NCBI RefSeq assembly: GCF_900591205.1
Contig: NZ_UUPU01000014.1
Location: 124,001-188,000, forward strand
From: Pseudomonas viridiflava
GTDB taxonomy: Bacteria > Pseudomonadota > Gammaproteobacteria > Pseudomonadales > Pseudomonadaceae
DNA: 64,000 nucleotides
Reading direction: 5' to 3'
Shown: positions 59,994-64,000 of the stretch, one piece after another
Layout of the letters: each line of letters begins with the position of its first letter
How positions within the stretch are numbered: position 1 is the stretch's first letter
Translations under genes and position numbers: made by a program
Notes under the pieces: generated by a model
Seen by the model: only the letters and a program-made list of their open reading frames with translations
Told to the model about the DNA's origin: nothing
Databases searched by the model: none

Positions 59994-60323
59994 GGTTAGG
60001 CGATAACCAAGGTTTAGAAGTGGCCTAGTCGAACGCCATGATAACGGCTCCGCCCAGATACCAAGGCCCGCTGCTCGCCAGCTCCAAAGCGTAGCGTCTA
60101 AGACAGTGACCCAGGTTCCATCGCCCAACCTGGCGTGGAGTATTGAATGCATTTCAACGAGCGTGAACCCAAGAGATTTTGCGTCGAAGGTAGGATCGCT
60201 GATGTCCACAAACAGGAGACGATCCGGTGCTGCTCGCGCATTTAGGATCTTGATCTCCCGGGCGCAAAGAGGGCACTTGCCGTCGAAATAAAGCGTCAGT
60301 GGCCCCCCGTCATTCTTGTACAA
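59970..60323 (-). CDS. DCC-family thiol-disulphide oxidoreductase, 3' end fused to IS3
   Basis: The 117-residue frame opens with TTG at 60323 and has the family signature GPLTLYFDGKCPLCAREI (CxxC), FVDISDPTF and MHSILHARLGDG. The native end (normally LGYRLFARHR-type) is lost: after NLGYRL the frame runs on as TGITYIRM, which is IS3 OrfB sequence, and stops. So the gene is about 90 percent complete with a foreign tail. These proteins contain a thioredoxin-like CxxC but little is known of their role. Confidence 0.75.
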   Translation of the reverse strand: MYKNDGGPLTLYFDGKCPLCAREIKILNARAAPDRLLFVDISDPTFDAKSLGFTLVEMHSILHARLGDGTWVTVLDATLWSWRAAGLGIWAEPLSWRSTRPLLNLGYRLTGITYIRM

Positions 60324-60594
60324 CTACTGATACCTTGTATAAGTTTTTAGACAAGATATGCTCAAAAAACTTCGATGACAACCGGGCCCAATCCTCGAAA
60401 CGAAATCAGGTTCCAAGCAGTGCCTGATCGGGGATTTCAGGTTTTTTTCTGGGGCTGGAGCTAAGACGTGTGGCCACGGCAGTTTGCCGAGCTGATTGTG
60501 ACGTTCGTCGCCTCACTGATTTTAGTTCGTCTGATAGCTAAACGTGTTGCTGATAACGCCGATAAACCTTTTAACACCCAACAGGCGGTTTTCC
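60324..60594. other. upstream region of the BdlA-like gene
   Basis: No gene recognised. It carries the divergent control regions of the DCC gene and the receptor. Confidence 0.35.
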
Positions 60595-61908
60595 ATGTTC
60601 AATAAAAAAAACAAGACTCAGCTTGAGGCTCAAGCAGCCGAGTTGTCGGAGTTGCGCCAACTGCGTGATGGCCTACACCGTGAAATGCTGACGCTGAGTA
60701 TCGATACTAATTTTGCAATTACCGCCTGCAACGACAATTTTGCACAGGCTTTGGGGTACACCCAGAATCAGCTTATAGGTCGTGCCATGGCCGACATTGT
60801 TCCGCAGTACGTTTCCAAGCTTCCCTGTTTTCACAATTTTCGGGCGGCTGTCGCCGCCGGTAAGTCGATATCTGATGAATATAGGTACCTGCATGCTGAT
60901 GGCTCATTAGTGTGGATTCATGCTCATTGGCAACCCGTAGCTGATGCGACTGGCCGGTTGAGTCATATCGCAGGCTATGCGACGAACATTACGTCTAGAG
61001 TGGAAAAAGCATCGGAAAACGCCTCGTTCATTGACGCGCTACTGCGCTCGACGGCGGTTATTGAGTTCGATCTGTCCGGGCATGTAATCATGGCGAATGA
61101 GCAGTTTTTAAAAGCGATGGGTTACAGCCTGGGACAAGCGCAAGGAAGTCACCATCGTATTTTCTGTCGGCCAGAGGAGGCTTCTTCCCAGCAATACAGG
61201 GATTTTTGGTTGACGTTGAACAAGGGTGAGTTTGTCGCTGGCCGATTCCAACGTGTTGATAGTCGGGGTCAGACGGTATGGCTGGAGGCGAGCTATAACC
61301 CGGTCTACGACACCGAAGGAACACTGCGCAAGGTAGTTAAGTTTGCAACGGTTATTACCGAACAGGTTGCCCGTGAACACCAAGTAAGTGAGGCCGCACA
61401 AACGGCATTTGAAATCTCTCAGCAGACTGACGTCACTGCTCAGCGTGGTGCAATAGTGGTTAACGACACGATGCACACCATGCGCAAAGTCGCTGTGGAT
61501 ATGCAGGCTGCGTCGGGAGGCGTCGAGGCGCTTGGAAAGCAGTCGCTGTTAATCAGTTCGATCATTCAGACGATCAGCAGTATTGCTCAGCAAACGAACC
61601 TTTTGGCATTGAACGCTGCGATTGAGGCTGCACGCGCAGGTGAGCAAGGCCGAGGTTTTGCAGTCGTCGCGGATGAGGTTCGACAATTGGCCGGGCGCAC
61701 CAGCACGGCGACTGAGGAAATCGCATCGGTTGTTTTGGAAAATCAAAAGCTGGTGGATCAAACCATAGCAGAGATGGCGAACAGTAAGTCCCAAGCTGAG
61801 CAAGGTCTTGGGCTAGCCACGCAGGCAGGGCAGGTTATTGTTGAGATTCAGGACGGAGCCAAGAAAGTTGTTGAAGCGGTTGGTAAGTTTGCGACTCAGG
61901 TGGCTTAG
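60595..61908 (+). CDS. bdlA: BdlA-like soluble PAS-PAS chemoreceptor
   Basis: The 437-aa protein starts [20 protein letters not shown]; the frame extends to 60544. It has no membrane helix. Two PAS domains (about residues 30-135, with [20 protein letters not shown], and 150-255, with [20 protein letters not shown]) are followed by an MCP signalling domain with [20 protein letters not shown]. This matches P. aeruginosa BdlA (about 417 aa), which links cyclic di-GMP level and aeration to biofilm dispersal; transfer of that function is inferred. Confidence 0.85.
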   Translation: MFNKKNKTQLEAQAAELSELRQLRDGLHREMLTLSIDTNFAITACNDNFAQALGYTQNQLIGRAMADIVPQYVSKLPCFHNFRAAVAAGKSISDEYRYLHADGSLVWIHAHWQPVADATGRLSHIAGYATNITSRVEKASENASFIDALLRSTAVIEFDLSGHVIMANEQFLKAMGYSLGQAQGSHHRIFCRPEEASSQQYRDFWLTLNKGEFVAGRFQRVDSRGQTVWLEASYNPVYDTEGTLRKVVKFATVITEQVAREHQVSEAAQTAFEISQQTDVTAQRGAIVVNDTMHTMRKVAVDMQAASGGVEALGKQSLLISSIIQTISSIAQQTNLLALNAAIEAARAGEQGRGFAVVADEVRQLAGRTSTATEEIASVVLENQKLVDQTIAEMANSKSQAEQGLGLATQAGQVIVEIQDGAKKVVEAVGKFATQVA

Positions 61909-62042
61909 CACGCTCAATCGTACTGCGTTGGAGTTCGCCCCTAGGGAATTGTCGAGTGTGTGCAAAGTGAGGCTGAACAACACATGCTTGGCGAGATCGA
62001 CGGTTCGGGCTTGTTAGGGTTGTCGTTGAGCTTCGGCCCTCG

Positions 62043-62317
62043 TTACCAGTCATAGTCATATCCGACAAACCAACCACGCTTGGCTAGTTGTTCAGTTACG
62101 TCATGACGCCCGCTTCACCAGAAAAGCCAGTGGTGTCTGGATGGTAAATACCTGCCAGCGACACCATCGACACCTCGGTCTCGCGGTCGAAGTACGATAG
62201 AAAATGCCAGCCGCCAGTTGTACTCGCCACGTGTGGAAAATTGATCGCAGCTTTGCCTGTTATGTAGTGCTCGCGTGAGACGCGTTTGAGATCAAAATCA
62301 AAGAGCGGCTGCCTCAT
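62043..62317 (-). pseudogene. small conserved hypothetical gene, frameshifted near its end
   Basis: The frame starts MRQPLFDFDLKRVSREHYIT and reads 73 residues to a stop at 62096. In the next frame the sequence continues as HDVTEQLAKRGWFVGYDYDW to a stop at 62043. One lost base after GGCGT near 62110 would join them into a protein of about 90 aa. The start overlaps the upstream gene by 4 bases (ATGA), so they form a coupled pair. Function unknown. Confidence 0.55.
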
Positions 62318-62523
62318 GGGAGCTTTTTGAGCCGGGCTAGACCTTGCTTGATATGGCCGGCGTTCTCGCCGATGGTCTCAAGGGCGCCACGGACGTTATC
62401 TCCAACGTCTGCATGACCGTGAGCCTCGACGTGAAGGGTTAATTCCATCAGCGCTGCCTCTAGGGCGAGTTGGTTTTGGTACATCCTTTCAAGCACATCC
62501 GACAACGAGTATTCCTTAGGCAT
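62314..62523 (-). CDS. small conserved hypothetical protein
   Basis: The 69-aa protein starts MPKEYSLSDVLERMYQNQLA after an excellent AAGGAG. It is wholly helical (LEAALMELTLHVEAHGHADV). The family is not named here; its tight coupling to the next gene points to a small two-protein unit. Confidence 0.65.
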   Translation of the reverse strand: MPKEYSLSDVLERMYQNQLALEAALMELTLHVEAHGHADVGDNVRGALETIGENAGHIKQGLARLKKLP

Positions 62524-62804
62524 TGATGTGATCTCCTTCAGGGATGCTGAGCATAGCGCAGGATACGAAATGGTTAGGTGCCTCGCGGACAAATCCAGAG
62601 GCTCATCAACTTTGAACAAATCATTGATCGCGTCCCCCTAACTCTGTGCAGATTGCCTATAGCCGAGTTTTTTCCTAGGGAGGTTAGACACTAGCAGTTC
62701 ACTATTGCGCATACCTCGAAATACCTTCTGATCTCCATCCAGAGATTCGATATAGTCGGAAAGTGCCTTGGCGGTGGCCAAGCCTGGTTATTGAGAAGGA
62801 CTCA
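62524..62804. other. intergenic region
   Basis: No gene recognised; it is the upstream region of the small gene pair and the downstream side of the NYN gene. Confidence 0.35.
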
Positions 62805-63602
62805 TTACTTACTCTGCTGTTTGTGCCGGGCATACATCACAGCGCTGCCACCGGAAGCATTACGAGCCTGAAGCTCGAAGGCGTGCGGGTAGCCGTTGAT
62901 AAGGTCACTCAGCTTTTTGTAGCCATGAGTCCTGGGATCGAAATCTGGCCGCAGCTTCGTGATATTCGCGCCAAGCGCGCCTAGGTGTGCCCACCCATCC
63001 TCGTCAGCAATGTCGTCGAGGATCTTGGCTATGAATCCCACAGGGGCTTTGGGCTTTTTAAGCGGCTCAGCCTGCGTGGCTACACTGGGCTCGCTGGTGC
63101 TGGTAGCGGATGTCTCGGATAGCTCACTTTTGGGGAGGGGAAGGGCATCCTCACGTAGCAATTCGATGTAAACGAACTTGTCGCAGGCAGCCACGAACGG
63201 CTTCGGTGTTTTCTCTTCACCGAACCCATATACCGTCAGTCCCTCTTCACGCAGGCGAGAGGCGAGGCGGGTGAAGTCGCTGTCACTGGACACTAAGCAG
63301 AAGCCGTCAAAGCGTCGGGTGTACAATAGATCCATCGCATCAATGATCAATGAGCTGTCGGTCGCATTCTTCCCTTTGGTGTAGGCGAACTGCTGGATGG
63401 GCTGGATGGAGTGATCCAGCAGCACTTTCTTCCAACCGGCTAGCTGTGGGCCAGTCCAGTCGCCATAGATGCGCTTGACGCTGGCAACACCGAATTTGGC
63501 TATCTCTTCGAACAAACCTTCGACGATTGCTGCTGGGGCATTATCAGCATCGATTAAAACTGCCAAATGCTTCTGTGCATTGGTGGGTGTGTGTGTGGCC
63601 AT
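62805..63602 (-). CDS. NYN-domain (PIN-like) protein with C-terminal LOTUS/OST-HTH-like domain
   Basis: The 265-aa protein has an N-terminal NYN domain (LAVLIDADNAPAAIVEGL, KNATDSSLIIDAMDLLYTRR, VSSDSDFTRLASRLREEGL), with the acidic residues of the PIN-like nuclease site at LIDADN, DSSLIIDAMD and SSDSDF. A Ser/Thr/Pro-rich linker precedes a domain near residues 190-260 (PVGFIAKILDDIADEDGWAH, DPRTHGYKKLSDLIN), like the RNA-binding OST-HTH/LOTUS fold. It is a likely RNA-processing protein; target unknown. Confidence 0.85.
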   Translation of the reverse strand: MATHTPTNAQKHLAVLIDADNAPAAIVEGLFEEIAKFGVASVKRIYGDWTGPQLAGWKKVLLDHSIQPIQQFAYTKGKNATDSSLIIDAMDLLYTRRFDGFCLVSSDSDFTRLASRLREEGLTVYGFGEEKTPKPFVAACDKFVYIELLREDALPLPKSELSETSATSTSEPSVATQAEPLKKPKAPVGFIAKILDDIADEDGWAHLGALGANITKLRPDFDPRTHGYKKLSDLINGYPHAFELQARNASGGSAVMYARHKQQSK

Positions 63603-63606
63603 GGAT

Positions 63607-63764
63607 CATCCTTGAGTGAAAGCACTGCACACCAACGTATGTGCTATGCAACGACTTATGAAGCGCACCTCAATACCTGTGTCCTCGCAACGCTCGCGTA
63701 CCGCCGCTGCCTCGAAAGAATCGTCATCCTTCAGCTTTCCGCCAGGCGTCGACCAATAGGTCAT
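63607..63764 (-). pseudogene. NUDIX hydrolase fragment
   Basis: The - strand reads MTYWSTPGGKLKDDDSFEA followed by AAVRERCEDTGIEVRF, i.e. a Nudix box with Asp at positions normally Glu and REEL degraded to RERCED. Only 52 residues remain and the rest of the fold is absent. It ends 4 bases from the NYN gene's start. Confidence 0.55.
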
Positions 63765-63885
63765 GCCCGTCAGAGCACTGCCTGAAACCGAATTTTAAAA
63801 AGCAGCAGTCGAGTGTTTGGCTGATTATCAATAAACGCGCCGCTAAACGCTTTTTCGTTATCCTGCTCCGCTCCGGGGATGACGA

Positions 63886-64000
63886 CTAACCAATGACGTC
63901 CAATACCTCGTTTCCCTTCATCCTGCGAACTTCCAGTACATAGTCGGCAATGTTAGGAACGGCATAATCGACAACTAGCTCGACAACCTTCTTCTTAGGC
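63886..64000 (-). CDS. 3' end of a gene running off the window
   Basis: An open - strand frame enters from the right edge and ends at 63886; the visible tail reads KVVELVVDYAVPNIADYVLE and then VRRMKGNEVLDVIG. The family cannot be told from 37 residues. Confidence 0.4.
   Translation of the reverse strand, partial: PKKKVVELVVDYAVPNIADYVLEVRRMKGNEVLDVIG

Noticed and set aside
1..64000. CRISPR array or tRNA/rRNA genes
   Set aside because: No regularly spaced repeats of 25-40 bases and no tRNA cloverleaf with a TTCGA arm was seen.

Overview
The window looks like accessory, heavily rearranged chromosome of a Pseudomonas (syringae/fluorescens type). The reasons are two MvaT-family nucleoid proteins, which are typical of this genus, a BdlA-like PAS-PAS chemoreceptor, five methyl-accepting chemotaxis protein (MCP) genes or remnants, a hydroxyproline catabolic cluster, and many decayed IS3, IS5, IS21 and IS66 elements. 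Base composition changes sharply: about 1-13.6 kb and 45-64 kb are moderate to high GC, while about 24-36 kb is AT-rich and carries orphan genes.

Region 1 (1-13.6 kb) is a defence/accessory block. It holds a YejK/NdpA-like gene overlapping a membrane protein gene, a two-gene Hachiman-type system (HamA-like PD-(D/E)xK nuclease and HamB-like DEAH helicase), and a RES-domain toxin facing a ParS/MbcA-like antitoxin tail to tail. Each of the last two genes has a palindrome upstream. An XRE regulator and several small hypothetical or membrane proteins follow.

Region 2 (13.6-36.8 kb) is a graveyard of IS elements and pseudogenes (IS66, IS3 and IS5 remnants; trkH, SDR, TPR and MCP fragments). Surviving genes are two full MCPs, a 5'-truncated MCP followed by an mvaT copy, a ClC chloride channel, an ECF sigma factor, a ketopantoate-reductase-like enzyme, a TetR regulator, two related AT-rich orphan helical proteins, and a protein that joins a glutathione S-transferase to an AraC DNA-binding domain.

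Region 3 (36.8-48.1 kb) holds a GST, a decayed IS21 element, a diguanylate cyclase with an intact catalytic motif and inhibition site, the full-length MCP-mvaT parent of the truncated copy, and an IS66 element with clear inverted repeats and an 8-bp target duplication.

Region 4 (48.1-57 kb) is an uptake and degradation cluster for hydroxyproline. It has a polar amino-acid ABC importer, a DapA-family deaminase, a FAD-dependent D-amino-acid dehydrogenase, an aldehyde dehydrogenase and a proline-racemase-family epimerase, followed by a GntR/FCD regulator. Together these would import trans-4-hydroxy-L-proline, epimerise it, oxidise it, deaminate it and convert the semialdehyde to 2-oxoglutarate.

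Region 5 (57-64 kb) contains a secreted alginate-lyase-family enzyme, an IS3 fragment fused to the end of a DCC-family gene, the BdlA-like receptor, a small conserved gene pair (one frameshifted), a NYN/LOTUS protein and a NUDIX fragment. I saw no tRNA, rRNA or CRISPR array.
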